NCBI RefSeq assembly: GCF_008710155.1
Contig: NZ_VYPZ01000001.1
Location: forward strand, 248,001 to 312,000
DNA: 64,000 nucleotides
Source of the DNA: Sphingobium limneticum
GTDB taxonomy: Bacteria; Pseudomonadota; Alphaproteobacteria; Sphingomonadales; Sphingomonadaceae
Direction of reading: 5' to 3'
Shown: positions 44,603 to 53,305 of the stretch, piece after piece
Layout: each line of letters begins with the position of its first letter
How positions within the stretch are numbered: position 1 is the first letter of the stretch
Translations under genes and position numbers: made by a program
The notes under the pieces: model-generated
What the model was told of the DNA's origin: nothing
The model's database searches: none
The model's input: the letters and a program-made list of their open reading frames with translations, nothing else

Positions 44603-45279
44603 GGATATTACTTGTGGAGGATGATCCGGGCATTGGCCGGTTCGTCCATCGCGGCCTGACGGCGGAAGGCTATGCCGTGGAATGGCAGACATTGGGGCGC
44701 CGCGCGCAGTCACGGCTGGCATCGGGTCAATTTCATGCGGCCATTCTGGATCTGGGCCTGCCCGATGCGGATGGTGCCGACCTCTGCCGAGAGGCGCGCG
44801 CTAAGGGCAACGACCTTCCCATCTGCATGCTGACCGCGCGCGCGGAACTGGAGGACAGGCTGGACGGCTTTCGCTGCGGCGCGGACGATTATCTGACCAA
44901 GCCCTTTTCGTTCGACGAGTTGCTGGCGCGGTTGAACGTAATGATCCGGCGCAGCGCCGTCCAATCTCAGGACCGGATCGTGCTGGATGGATTGGTGGTC
45001 GATGTGCGCGGCAGGGCCGCGCGGGTGGAAGAAGTATCGCTCCCCCTCAGCCGTCGCGAGTTCGACCTGCTCCACTGCCTGGCGCGTCAGGCGGGGCAGG
45101 TCGTCACCAGAGGGCAGATATTGGATGAGGTGTGGGGACAGGATGCGGAGGTCACCGAAAATGCGGTGGACGTCTATGTCGGCTATCTGCGCAAGCATCT
45201 TATCCGCCATGACGGGGCGCCCGACCTTTCGACCGTGCGCGGGGTCGGGTTCCTGCTGCGGCATCGGACCAAAGCATAA
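44569..45279 (+). CDS. OmpR-family response regulator
   Basis: The 236-residue regulator has a receiver domain (LLVEDDPGIG, phospho-acceptor Asp61 in LDLGLPD, LTKPFSF) and an OmpR-type winged helix (SRREFDLLHCLARQAG, VYVGYLRKHL). ATG 44569 has GGGAGAAGGA just upstream and overlaps the kinase gene by 34 nt. It is the cognate partner of the kinase. The direct repeats at 45296-45326 between this gene and the PQQ dehydrogenase are a plausible target. Confidence 0.93.
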   Translation: MRVAQAAGAGLRILLVEDDPGIGRFVHRGLTAEGYAVEWQTLGRRAQSRLASGQFHAAILDLGLPDADGADLCREARAKGNDLPICMLTARAELEDRLDGFRCGADDYLTKPFSFDELLARLNVMIRRSAVQSQDRIVLDGLVVDVRGRAARVEEVSLPLSRREFDLLHCLARQAGQVVTRGQILDEVWGQDAEVTENAVDVYVGYLRKHLIRHDGAPDLSTVRGVGFLLRHRTKA

Positions 45280-45295
45280 GTCAGTCTGAGCGCTT

Positions 45296-45326
45296 TCTCA
45301 TAAAGCCATCAGGACCATCTCATAAA
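45296..45326. promoter_or_regulatory. TCTCATAAA direct repeat, 22-bp period, upstream of the PQQ dehydrogenase
   Basis: TCTCATAAA occurs at 45296-45304 and again at 45318-45326, exactly two helical turns apart, in the 109-bp gap between the response regulator and the dehydrogenase gene. OmpR-family proteins bind direct repeats on one DNA face, so this is a likely site for the adjacent regulator. Confidence 0.55.
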
Positions 45327-45388
45327 ACGCCGCCTACTCTTGGCTTCGACAAGCGGGAATGACCGCAGTCTGGCTTTAGGAGGATGCG

Positions 45389-47245
45389 ATGATGGGAAGA
45401 CGGGGGCGTCTGATGGCGTGCGCCATGGCGGTGCTGGGTGCGGCACCGGTGGTCGGCCAGCCGGCGGCGCAGAAGCATGATTTCAAGCTGCCCGGCGTGA
45501 CCTGGGAAGACATATTGGCGGATGATAAAAGCAACGACAATGTGTTGATGTATGGCTTGGGCGTGAAAGCGCAGCGCTATAGCGAGTTGACCCAGATCAA
45601 CAGTGAAAACGCGAAGAAGGTCGTGCCCAAATGGGTCTTCTCCTTCGGCGACGAACGGCAGCGGGGACAGGAAAGTCAGGCGCTGGTCTATGACGGCGTC
45701 ATCTATGTCACCGGTTCCTACAGCCGCGTGTTCGCGCTGGATGTGAAGACCGGCAAGAAGATATGGTCCTACACCGCCCGCCTGCCCGACGATATCCGTC
45801 CCTGCTGCGACGTCGTCAATCGCGGCGCGGCCATTTATGGCGACAAGATCTTCTTCGGCACGCTGGACGCGGGGATGGTGGCGCTGGACCGCAAGACCGG
45901 CAAGGTCGTGTGGAACAAGAAGTTTCAGGATCACAAGGCCGGTTACACCATGACCGGCGCGCCCACGATCGTGAAGGACAAGAAGACCGGCCGGATCATG
46001 CTGATCCACGGATCGTCGGGCGACGAATTCGGCGTGGTGGGCGAACTATACGCCCGCGATCCCGACACGGGCGAGGAAATTTGGATGCGCCCGATGGTGG
46101 AAGGGCATCAGGGTCGCCTGAACGGCAAGCCGTCGAGCTTCACCGGCGATCCCAAGGCGCCCAGTTGGCCCAATGACAAGGACGGCAAGAAGGTCGAGGC
46201 CTGGAATCACGGCGGCGGCGCACCGTGGCAGTCTGCCACCTATGACGAAAAGACCAACACCATCGTCATCGGCACCGGCAACCCCGCGCCGTGGAATACG
46301 TGGAAACGCTCGCCGGGCGACAGCCTCTATACGTCGGGTCAGGTCTATATCGAGCCTTCGACGGGCGAGCCGGTCGGCTTCTTCCAGCATACGCCCAACG
46401 ACGCCTGGGATTTTTCGGGCAACAACCCGATCGTGCTGTTCGATCTGGAGAAGGACGGCAAGACGATCCGGGCGGGCGCCCATGCCGACCGCAACGGCTA
46501 TTTCTTCCTGACCGACCTCGACAAGCTGACCAAGCGCGACGGGAGGATCAGCAAGCAGAAGGGCAGCGCGCTCGGCATTTATCCCTTCGTCCCCAATATC
46601 AGTTGGGCCAGCAAATGGGATGTCGCCAACGGGCGGCCGATCGAAAATCCGGGCCAGCGCCCGCCGCCGCCAGCGCCGGGCAAGGACAAGGGCGAGAGCA
46701 TCCGCGTCACGCCCAATTTCCTCGGCGGTACCAACTGGATGCCCATGTCCTACAATCCCGGCACCGGCCTGTTCTACATCCCGTCCAACGACTGGTCGGA
46801 AGATTACTGGACCGAAAATGTCACCTATAACAAGGGGGCCGCCTATCTGGGGCAGGGTTTCCGCATCAGGAAGCAGTTTGACGACCATGTCGGCGTGCTG
46901 CGCGCGATGGACCCCAAGACCGGTAAGATCGCCTGGGAAGCCAAGGAACATTTGCCGCTGTGGGGCGGGAACGTCACCACCAAAGGCAATATCGTCATCC
47001 AGGGCACCAGCGATGGCTATGTGAAGATCTTCAACGCGAAGACCGGCGAGGAGCTTTGGAAGTTCCAGACGGGGTCCGGCGTGGTGTCCGTGCCGATCGT
47101 CTGGGAAGAGGATGGCAAGCAATATATCGGCCTCGCCTCCGGCTATGGCGGCGCGGTGCCGCTATGGGGCGGCGACATGGCAGACCTGACCCGCACGGTC
47201 AGCCAGGGCGGCTCCTTCTGGGTGTTCGAACTGCCCGACGCCTGA
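45389..47245 (+). CDS. PQQ-dependent alcohol dehydrogenase, calcium type
   Basis: The 618-residue periplasmic quinoprotein has a signal peptide (APVVGQ), an eight-bladed propeller with tryptophan-docking repeats, the vicinal disulfide Cys139-Cys140 (RPCCDVVNRG), Asn298 (IGTGNPAPWN) and catalytic Asp341 in AWDFSGNN. Two residues after Asp341 is Ser343; lanthanide-dependent XoxF/PedH enzymes have a second Asp there, so this is a Ca-type ethanol dehydrogenase like ExaA/PedE. There is no fused cytochrome c domain and no cytochrome gene beside it, so the electron acceptor is encoded elsewhere. An AGGAGG ribosome site precedes ATG 45389. Confidence 0.93.
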   Translation: MMGRRGRLMACAMAVLGAAPVVGQPAAQKHDFKLPGVTWEDILADDKSNDNVLMYGLGVKAQRYSELTQINSENAKKVVPKWVFSFGDERQRGQESQALVYDGVIYVTGSYSRVFALDVKTGKKIWSYTARLPDDIRPCCDVVNRGAAIYGDKIFFGTLDAGMVALDRKTGKVVWNKKFQDHKAGYTMTGAPTIVKDKKTGRIMLIHGSSGDEFGVVGELYARDPDTGEEIWMRPMVEGHQGRLNGKPSSFTGDPKAPSWPNDKDGKKVEAWNHGGGAPWQSATYDEKTNTIVIGTGNPAPWNTWKRSPGDSLYTSGQVYIEPSTGEPVGFFQHTPNDAWDFSGNNPIVLFDLEKDGKTIRAGAHADRNGYFFLTDLDKLTKRDGRISKQKGSALGIYPFVPNISWASKWDVANGRPIENPGQRPPPPAPGKDKGESIRVTPNFLGGTNWMPMSYNPGTGLFYIPSNDWSEDYWTENVTYNKGAAYLGQGFRIRKQFDDHVGVLRAMDPKTGKIAWEAKEHLPLWGGNVTTKGNIVIQGTSDGYVKIFNAKTGEELWKFQTGSGVVSVPIVWEEDGKQYIGLASGYGGAVPLWGGDMADLTRTVSQGGSFWVFELPDA

Positions 47246-47255
47246 ATTATCTTGG

Positions 47256-47323
47256 CGCGGCGCCGACACGCCGCGTGAAGCGCCCGGCCGGACATGCGAC
47301 CTCCCTCGCGTCTTCGGCCGGGC
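47256..47323 (+). terminator. tandem hairpins between the PQQ dehydrogenase and pentapeptide gene
   Basis: A 7-bp stem CGCGGCG/CGCCGCG (47256-47275) is followed by a 9-bp stem GCCCGGCCG (47282-47290) with CGGCCGGGC (47315-47323), then ACCCTCTTTC. They probably end the dehydrogenase transcript or reduce read-through to the next gene. Confidence 0.55.
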
Positions 47324-47354
47324 ACCCTCTTTCGCCCATGGATCGGAATATCCC

Positions 47355-48005
47355 ATGCGCCTGATTGTCCTTTCACTGCTGGCCGTCTCGGCTGTCACGC
47401 CTGCCCATGCTCAGCAAAAGATCGTCAATATAGAAGAGCGTCCGTCCCCTTGGGTCGTGAACGGATGTACCATCGCCCCGCACACCGCCTGTCCGGGGGC
47501 GGACCTGCGGTTTGCCGATCTGGCGAACGCCGATTTGACGGGCGCCGACCTGAATGGCGCCAAATTGTCGCGCGCCGATCTGCGGCATGCGAACCTGACC
47601 GGCACCAATTTGGAAGGCGCGGATCTGGAAGGGGCAGACCTGTCCATGACATTCCTCAATGGTGCGCGGCTGACTGGCGCATCGCTGCGTGGCGCCAATC
47701 TGGCCTTTGCCCGGGCCGGTCATGCGACGTTCGACGGCGTCGATTTTACGGCGGCGACTTTGGAAAAAGCGCTGCTGAAAGGCGCGTCATTCAAAAGCGC
47801 AAAACTGATCCATGCAGATTTGCTGGAAGCGAAATTCTACGAAGCCAATCTGGAAGGGGCTATCATGGATGCGTCACGCATCCGCTTTGCGGTGTTCCAG
47901 GACGCCTGGATGAAGGATTGCTCCGGATGTCCGGCCAATTGGCAAAGTGGCGACACGGTCTGGCAGACGGAGGAAAAGGAACGGCTACGCAATCAGGTAC
48001 GCTGA
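47355..48005 (+). CDS. exported pentapeptide-repeat protein
   Basis: The 216-residue protein has a signal peptide (VTPAHAQ) followed by about 25 tandem pentapeptides of the A(D/N)Lxx type from residue 47 to 175 (ADLRFADLANADLTGADL, GANLEGADL and similar), which form a right-handed quadrilateral beta-helix. Cys residues flank the helix (NGCTIAPHTAC and DCSGCPANW) and may cap it by disulfides. Function is unknown; unlike cytoplasmic gyrase-protecting members such as Qnr, this one is exported. It follows the PQQ dehydrogenase by 109 bp. Confidence 0.88.
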   Translation: MRLIVLSLLAVSAVTPAHAQQKIVNIEERPSPWVVNGCTIAPHTACPGADLRFADLANADLTGADLNGAKLSRADLRHANLTGTNLEGADLEGADLSMTFLNGARLTGASLRGANLAFARAGHATFDGVDFTAATLEKALLKGASFKSAKLIHADLLEAKFYEANLEGAIMDASRIRFAVFQDAWMKDCSGCPANWQSGDTVWQTEEKERLRNQVR

Positions 48006-48076
48006 ACGGCGATGCCTGCGCTGCTGATGCAGCGGAGGCAGTCCAGTGCGAATGAAGGGGCGCCACGATCATGCGC

Positions 48077-50230
48077 TTACAAGCTGCCCCTGAGCGTGAA
48101 GATCAGGCTGCGGGGCGCGGCATAGCGCGCGCTGCCAGTGGATAGGCCCGAATAATAGGTCTTGTCGAAGACATTATCCAGATGTGCGGCCAGCGTCAGA
48201 TGGTCGGAGAAACGATATTGCGCCATCAGGTCCAGTGTCGCCAGGCTGCCCTGTGTGTAGAATACGCCATTTGGCCCCGCATATTCGGTGCGCCCCTTGC
48301 CCTGCCATTGCAGGTTGCCGCCGATCGTCAGCCCATCCAGATCGCCGGGCAGCCGATAGGTGGTGAACATCTTGAAACTGTCCTTGGGGGTTTGTGGCAA
48401 TTGGCGCACGCCATCGCGATCTTCCGATCGCGCATTGGCAAAGCCGCCCGCAACGCGCCATCCGGGCAGAATCTCGCCATTCACTTCCAGTTCGAAACCG
48501 GACGATTTCATGCCTGATACGGCGTGATATGCGGTGCTGCCGTCGGGGGCGAAGATGCCATCGCCATCGGCAATCGCATAATTGTCCTGCTTCATGCGGA
48601 AAACTGCGGCGCTCGCAGCCAGGCGCCCGTCGAAGAAATCGGCCTTCAGGCCAGCTTCATAGGTATTCCCTTCCAGCGGTGCCAACATGTCGCCGTTCAC
48701 GGTACGCGCCGTCTGCGGCTCGAACACGCTGGCATAGCTGACATAGGCCGAAAGGGTCTTGGTGATGTCGAGCACGGCACCGACATAGGGGGTCAGCACG
48801 GCCTTTTCCCGAGTGCCGGGGGTCCATGTCCGGGGACCGGTCACGCCCTGCGCATAGCTGTCCTGTTTCCACCATGTCAGTCGGCCGCCGATGATGATGG
48901 ACAGGGGCGAAATCGGCTTCAGGCGCGCGACACCGGCGGCCGCGCTGGTTTTGACGCGATTGCCGGCCAGGCTGCCGGTTGCCGACAGGTCGGGTTTCAG
49001 CACGTCGCCGGTCTTGAAATATGTCAGCGCGTCGATCGACTTCATATAGTCTGGGCCGTCCCACCAGCCGGGATAGGGGGTCTGGTCGTCGTTGAACTGG
49101 GCATGGCTCAGCGTCAGCGCGATATGCTGTTCCTGTCCCAATGCGTCGAAGCTGCCGCGCAAATTGGCATAGACGGCATCCAGCTTGAGGTCGGATGCCC
49201 AGCGGGTGGCGTAGAACGTACCGCCAAGGCCCGTATTCTTGTCGATCGCCGTGCCGAAGAAATAGCCGATCGTCTCGTCATAGGAGCCAGATTTATGTTC
49301 GGCGTCGATCTGCAGATGCCATCTCGGATCGAAATCATGCGCGATGGAGGCGAAGATGTTGGTGCTCTTGCGGCTGAAGTCCGACCAATTCGCCCCGCCA
49401 TTGGTCGATCGCGCGAAATGGGTCTCGCTACCGTCGGTGAAATAGAGCGGCACGCCGCCGCGCGATGCGCCGGTGCTGCGGAAATTCTGATATTCCACGC
49501 CGGCGGTCAGCAACGTATTGGGGGCCAGGTCCGCTTCGATCACGCCGTACAGCGCCTTGCGCTTGATATGCTCGCGATCGATGAAGGTGTCATTATCCTG
49601 CCAGGCACCTGCGACGCGTGCGCGCACCCGGCCGTCGGATGTCAATGCACCGCCCACATCGCCCTCGATCCGGTACATGTCCCATGATCCGACCCGGGCC
49701 GATACGCTGGCGCGCAGATCGGTGCCTGGGCGCTTGCGGATCATGTTGATCGCGGCGGCGGGATTGCCGGTGCCGGTGATCATGCCTGCCGATCCGCGGA
49801 TGACCTCGACCCGTTCATAGGCGACTAGATCGGCCGTATCCTCGGTAAAGCCATAAAGATTGGTCGGGCGTGCGACGCCATCGACCAGATAGTTTTTGAC
49901 CGCCACGCCGCGCGCCGTGTAGGCGGTGCCGTCCGTGCCGAGGGCGCTCGTCCGATTGGACTGGATGCCCACGACCTGATCCATCACGTCGGAAATTTCG
50001 TACAGCCCTTGCTCCTGCATGCGCAGGCTGTCGATGGCGGTCACCGATTGCGGCGTTTCGCGCGACGAAAGGTGGAGGCCGGTCGTTTCCGTCTTGCCCG
50101 TGACGATGATGGAATCGGCATCGATGTCACCTGCCGGAGCCTGCGCATAGGCATGGGCGGCGCTCAGCAGGGCCAGGGCGACGGCCGAGGCGCCGGAATT
50201 GCGGGCAAGAAGCTTGACGGTAACGGACAT
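48077..50230 (-). CDS. TonB-dependent siderophore receptor (FhuE/FpvA type)
   Basis: The 717-residue receptor has a signal peptide (AHAYAQ), a TonB-box region DSIIVTGKTETTG, plug motifs LSSRETPQSVTAID, YTARGVAVKNYLVDG and VEVIRGSAGMITGTGNPAAAINMIRKRPG, and a barrel ending in LIFTLRGSL. These plug forms are typical of ferric hydroxamate/catechol-type siderophore receptors. ATG 50230 is chosen because GGGGGG precedes it and the signal peptide begins there; the frame to 50308 adds a basic stretch without features. A Fur-like palindrome lies 80 bp upstream. Confidence 0.92.
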   Translation of the reverse strand: MSVTVKLLARNSGASAVALALLSAAHAYAQAPAGDIDADSIIVTGKTETTGLHLSSRETPQSVTAIDSLRMQEQGLYEISDVMDQVVGIQSNRTSALGTDGTAYTARGVAVKNYLVDGVARPTNLYGFTEDTADLVAYERVEVIRGSAGMITGTGNPAAAINMIRKRPGTDLRASVSARVGSWDMYRIEGDVGGALTSDGRVRARVAGAWQDNDTFIDREHIKRKALYGVIEADLAPNTLLTAGVEYQNFRSTGASRGGVPLYFTDGSETHFARSTNGGANWSDFSRKSTNIFASIAHDFDPRWHLQIDAEHKSGSYDETIGYFFGTAIDKNTGLGGTFYATRWASDLKLDAVYANLRGSFDALGQEQHIALTLSHAQFNDDQTPYPGWWDGPDYMKSIDALTYFKTGDVLKPDLSATGSLAGNRVKTSAAAGVARLKPISPLSIIIGGRLTWWKQDSYAQGVTGPRTWTPGTREKAVLTPYVGAVLDITKTLSAYVSYASVFEPQTARTVNGDMLAPLEGNTYEAGLKADFFDGRLAASAAVFRMKQDNYAIADGDGIFAPDGSTAYHAVSGMKSSGFELEVNGEILPGWRVAGGFANARSEDRDGVRQLPQTPKDSFKMFTTYRLPGDLDGLTIGGNLQWQGKGRTEYAGPNGVFYTQGSLATLDLMAQYRFSDHLTLAAHLDNVFDKTYYSGLSTGSARYAAPRSLIFTLRGSL

Positions 50231-50310
50231 GGCATGGCCCCCCAAATTGATCATTTGCATTGCGATCGACTGTCTGTGCGAATCTCTCATCCGCTTGCTG
50301 CGGGCCATTA

Positions 50311-50327
50311 ATGAGATTGACTCTCAT
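50311..50327. promoter_or_regulatory. Fur-like palindrome upstream of the siderophore receptor
   Basis: ATGAGA-TTGAC-TCTCAT is a perfect 6-5-6 inverted repeat, 81 bp before the start of the leftward receptor gene, in an AT-rich stretch. Its form resembles classical Fur boxes (AATGAGAAT...ATTCTCATT type), so iron repression is likely. Confidence 0.65.
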
Positions 50328-50474
50328 ATGCAATGTAACATTATAGAAATAATATTTCGGTCGGATTGTGAAGATGGCCAGCGGGCCATGCTCCAGCGGC
50401 AAAGGATTTGAAGGCGTTAGGTGCCAAAAAACGGGTTGGCCTTGGAAGGATGACGAGATTGATAGTATATGCTA

Positions 50475-50491
50475 TTGCGAATCCATCGCAA
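50475..50491. promoter_or_regulatory. second 6-5-6 palindrome upstream of the rightward receptor operon
   Basis: TTGCGA-ATCCA-TCGCAA is a perfect inverted repeat with the same 6-5-6 geometry as the site at 50311, 39 bp before the small first gene of the rightward operon. It may bind Fur or another Fur-family regulator. Confidence 0.55.
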
Positions 50492-50529
50492 TTAATCTAG
50501 GCGCCGCACATCATTTTTAGGGGCGGACG

Positions 50530-50844
50530 ATGGCAGCGCAACTCATTGCCGGTTTCCAGAATTATCAGACCGATCTGGACCGCTGTCCGGTCCGGCGGAC
50601 CGGTGGTTTCGCGCTGGTGACCGACATTGCGCAGGCAGCCGATGTCCGCATAGCGCCTTCTCCCGAACCGATACGGGACGTGCCGCCCCGTCCGGAAAAG
50701 GGACAGAAGGAAGCGGCCAAAGCCGCTATCGATCAGCCCACGGTCGAGCCGCCGAAACGCGCGCAGCCGCTGCCCAAGCCACCTAAGGATGTCATTGGCG
50801 ACACGATCGAACGGATCGTCCCGGTAGAGTTTTTCATGCGATGA
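50530..50844 (+). CDS. small Pro-rich hypothetical protein, first gene of a receptor operon
   Basis: The 104-residue protein has a short folded-looking N-terminus (LIAGFQNYQTDLDRCPVRR) and then a Pro/Lys-rich middle (PEPIRDVPPRPEKG, PPKRAQPLPKPPKD) ending with IERIVPVEFFMR. It has no signal peptide or membrane helix. I do not recognise a family. Its stop overlaps the next receptor gene (ATGA at 50841-50844) and a palindromic operator precedes it, which together support a real gene. The Pro-rich stretch resembles the periplasmic spacer of TonB proteins, but no membrane anchor is present. Confidence 0.6.
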   Translation: MAAQLIAGFQNYQTDLDRCPVRRTGGFALVTDIAQAADVRIAPSPEPIRDVPPRPEKGQKEAAKAAIDQPTVEPPKRAQPLPKPPKDVIGDTIERIVPVEFFMR

Positions 50845-52901
50845 ATCTGACCCTGTTCTTTTCCAGCTTCGCCGCCGTGGCGGTAACGCCCTCCGACGAT
50901 CAAGTGCGGCCGGATATGGCCACACAGCATCCCACGCACCCGCCGGTGATACCAGCCGGTCCCAATCCGGTATATCCGGCAGACTTTTACGCGCCTTTCC
51001 AGCCCCAGACGGCGCTCGACATGCTGGAACGGACACCGGGCTTTTTGCTGTCGGAAGGGTCGAGCCTGCGTGGCTTCGGCGGCGCGGCGGGCAACGTCCT
51101 GATCGACGGCCAGCGTCCCACGGTAAAGGCTGGCGGGATCAGCCAGGTGCTGCGCCGGATCAGCGCCTCGCGCGTGGAACGCATCCTGCTCTTGCGCGGC
51201 ACGGACGCGGCCGAGGCGCAGGGGCAGACGCTGGTGGCCAATGTCATCCTGCGCACCGATGCCGGGGGCTCGGGCAATGCGTCCGTCACGGTGCGCCATA
51301 CGTCCGATGGGCGCTTGTCCCCCTCCGCACAGATCAGCCATGCCCGCCGCATCGCCGGCTGGCAGACCAATGTCGAACTGTCCGGGGAAGTGGCGCGCTT
51401 CCCGGCCAAGGGCCTCTATTATAATCGGGATGCGGCAGGTCAATTGACGCAGACCCGGTTCGAAAAGACGACGGCCAAGGCACCCGAATGGGGGCTGGCC
51501 GCCTCCACGTCCGGCGCGGTTGCGGGCGGCGCGCTGACCGTCAATCTGCGACTGAACAAGGATGGTTTCCGCTCCCGCCGCGCCATCGACATTTTTGCGG
51601 GCGAGCGGGACGGCGCGCCCCGGGCGATGCGTGATATCGTCTACGAAGAAAAGGGGAAAAGCGCCGAATTGGGCCTCGATTGGACCCGCGCGATTGGATC
51701 GGGCTGGACCACCAAATTGGTCGGCCTCGCCCGGCTGGAGGACGGCGCCACGGATGAAAATTATGCCGAGCCGGGCTATCAGGGCGTCTCCTCGCTTCGA
51801 CAAAAGCCGCTCGAACTCGTCGGCCGCAGCACGCTGACGCAGGAGGGCGACCATGTGATCCGCCCGGAACTGGGCATGGAAATCGCCTATAACCGCTTGT
51901 CGAGCCGGCTGGATTATGCGGAGGATGTGGGCGGCGGTCTGTTGCCGGTCAATCTTGCCAATGCCGATACGCGCGTGTCCGAATTGCGCGGCGAAGCCTT
52001 TGCCAATCTTACCGTCAAACTGGCCGGCACGCTCAATCTGGAAAGCGGCATGGCCTTTGAGATGTCGCGCATCCGCGTCGTCGGCGACTTTCCGAACGAA
52101 CAGAGTCTGTCCTACTGGAAGCCCTCGGCCGCGCTCGTCTGGTCGCCAACGGGACGCACGCAACTGCGCGTCGGTGTTCGCCGGACGGTGGATCAACTCG
52201 ACTTCGGCGATTTTGCCGCATCGGTGAACCAGGCCGATGGCAGGCCGCTTGGCGGCAATGCCGGCCTGCGTCCCGCTCGCGTGACCCGCGGGCTGGCCCG
52301 GATCGATCATCGCTGGGGCAAGGGCGGCGCGATCGCGGTCGAGGGCTATCATCAATGGCATCAGGGGTTGCTTGGCTATCTGTTGCTGCCGTCGGGGGAC
52401 GAGGCTTTGGGCACGATCGGCAATGCGCGCCAATGGGGTGTCACGGCGCAGGCGACCTTGCCGCTCGACGATGCGATACGCGGCGCGCGGCTGACGCTGG
52501 ACGGCACGCTGCGCGGCTCGCGCTTGCGGGATCCGGTGACGGGCGGGGCTCGGCACATGGACGATATCTCGCCGCGCAGCCTGACCGCCGAATTTCGCCA
52601 TGATGTGCCCGCACTGCGATCCTCCTGGGGGATAAACTATGCGGCGGCCGAGCGCGGGTCGGTCTATTATACCGGCGAATGGCTGGCCTGGCGCGACGAC
52701 GCCTTGTGGGGCGCCTATGTCGAAACGAGCGCGCTGGCCGGGTTCAAGACGACCCTGAAAGCCAGTGCCATCAACGGGCAGGATACGCACCGCCTTCGCC
52801 GCTTCTACACGCCCAGCCGCGCGGGTACGGCGTCGGGACTGGAACAGCGCGATCAATGGCAGGGCGCAATCCTGTCGCTGACTGTGGCGCGCGCCTTATG
52901 A
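50841..52901 (+). CDS. atypical TonB-dependent receptor-like outer-membrane protein
   Basis: The 686-residue protein has a short N-terminal hydrophobic stretch (LFFSSFAAVAVTP) rather than a classic signal, then a compact plug domain (TALDMLERTPGFLLSEGSSL, split here; VLIDGQRPTVKAG; ASRVERILLLRGTDA) and a barrel. It belongs to the receptor class whose plug has LIDGQRP instead of LLDGR. The C-terminus ends LTVARAL, without the usual final aromatic residue. No clear TonB box is seen. Both neighbours overlap it by 4 nt, so the three genes are translationally coupled; the ligand is unknown, perhaps an iron source given the upstream palindrome. Confidence 0.82.
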   Translation: MNLTLFFSSFAAVAVTPSDDQVRPDMATQHPTHPPVIPAGPNPVYPADFYAPFQPQTALDMLERTPGFLLSEGSSLRGFGGAAGNVLIDGQRPTVKAGGISQVLRRISASRVERILLLRGTDAAEAQGQTLVANVILRTDAGGSGNASVTVRHTSDGRLSPSAQISHARRIAGWQTNVELSGEVARFPAKGLYYNRDAAGQLTQTRFEKTTAKAPEWGLAASTSGAVAGGALTVNLRLNKDGFRSRRAIDIFAGERDGAPRAMRDIVYEEKGKSAELGLDWTRAIGSGWTTKLVGLARLEDGATDENYAEPGYQGVSSLRQKPLELVGRSTLTQEGDHVIRPELGMEIAYNRLSSRLDYAEDVGGGLLPVNLANADTRVSELRGEAFANLTVKLAGTLNLESGMAFEMSRIRVVGDFPNEQSLSYWKPSAALVWSPTGRTQLRVGVRRTVDQLDFGDFAASVNQADGRPLGGNAGLRPARVTRGLARIDHRWGKGGAIAVEGYHQWHQGLLGYLLLPSGDEALGTIGNARQWGVTAQATLPLDDAIRGARLTLDGTLRGSRLRDPVTGGARHMDDISPRSLTAEFRHDVPALRSSWGINYAAAERGSVYYTGEWLAWRDDALWGAYVETSALAGFKTTLKASAINGQDTHRLRRFYTPSRAGTASGLEQRDQWQGAILSLTVARAL

Positions 52902-53272
52902 AGCGGACCACCCTGCCGCTGCATCGCCGCACCCGGGTAGAACGCCGGGTGCTGGCCTTCATACGCGGCGAATGGTCCAGCCATCCGGACCCGCGCGCCG
53001 TCCGCTGTTTCGCCATTCTGCATCGTCTGGCAGAGCGGCGGGGCCTGGGCATCCAGCCGCCCGGCACATCCTATGTCAGCGAAGGCGAACTGGCGTTATT
53101 GTCTTGGATCGCGAGCAGCCAGCGGACAAGCGCGACCAGGCAGCCAGCAAATGATTGGCGACTGGCCGTGGTGACGGCCCGGTGCGGTCAATGGCTAAAC
53201 CGGATGCGGCTTCGATTGTCGCCATTGACCCTGCACAGCGGACCGGACGGCACCGTCGCGTCGGGCCGGTGA
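52898..53272 (+). CDS. small hypothetical protein coupled to the TonB receptor
   Basis: The 124-residue basic protein (RRTRVERRVLAFIRGEWSS, AERRGLGIQPPGTSYVSEGE, LALLSWIASSQRTS) has no signal peptide and no family I recognise. Its ATG overlaps the receptor stop (ATGA, 52898-52901), which is the main evidence for the start; the frame continuing upstream to 52679 lies inside the receptor gene and is rejected. It may be a cytoplasmic partner of the receptor system, but nothing in the sequence assigns a role. Confidence 0.6.
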   Translation: MKRTTLPLHRRTRVERRVLAFIRGEWSSHPDPRAVRCFAILHRLAERRGLGIQPPGTSYVSEGELALLSWIASSQRTSATRQPANDWRLAVVTARCGQWLNRMRLRLSPLTLHSGPDGTVASGR

Positions 53273-53305
53273 TGTGACGCCGAGGCTTGGTGCGGCCAGC
53301 CACTC

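Noticed and set aside
45389-47245. Lanthanide-dependent XoxF/PedH alcohol dehydrogenase
   Set aside because: The residue two positions after catalytic Asp341 is Ser343, not Asp, which marks the Ca-dependent type.
50530-50844. TonB protein encoded by the Pro-rich small gene
   Set aside because: Although Pro/Lys-rich, it has no membrane anchor and no TonB C-terminal domain.
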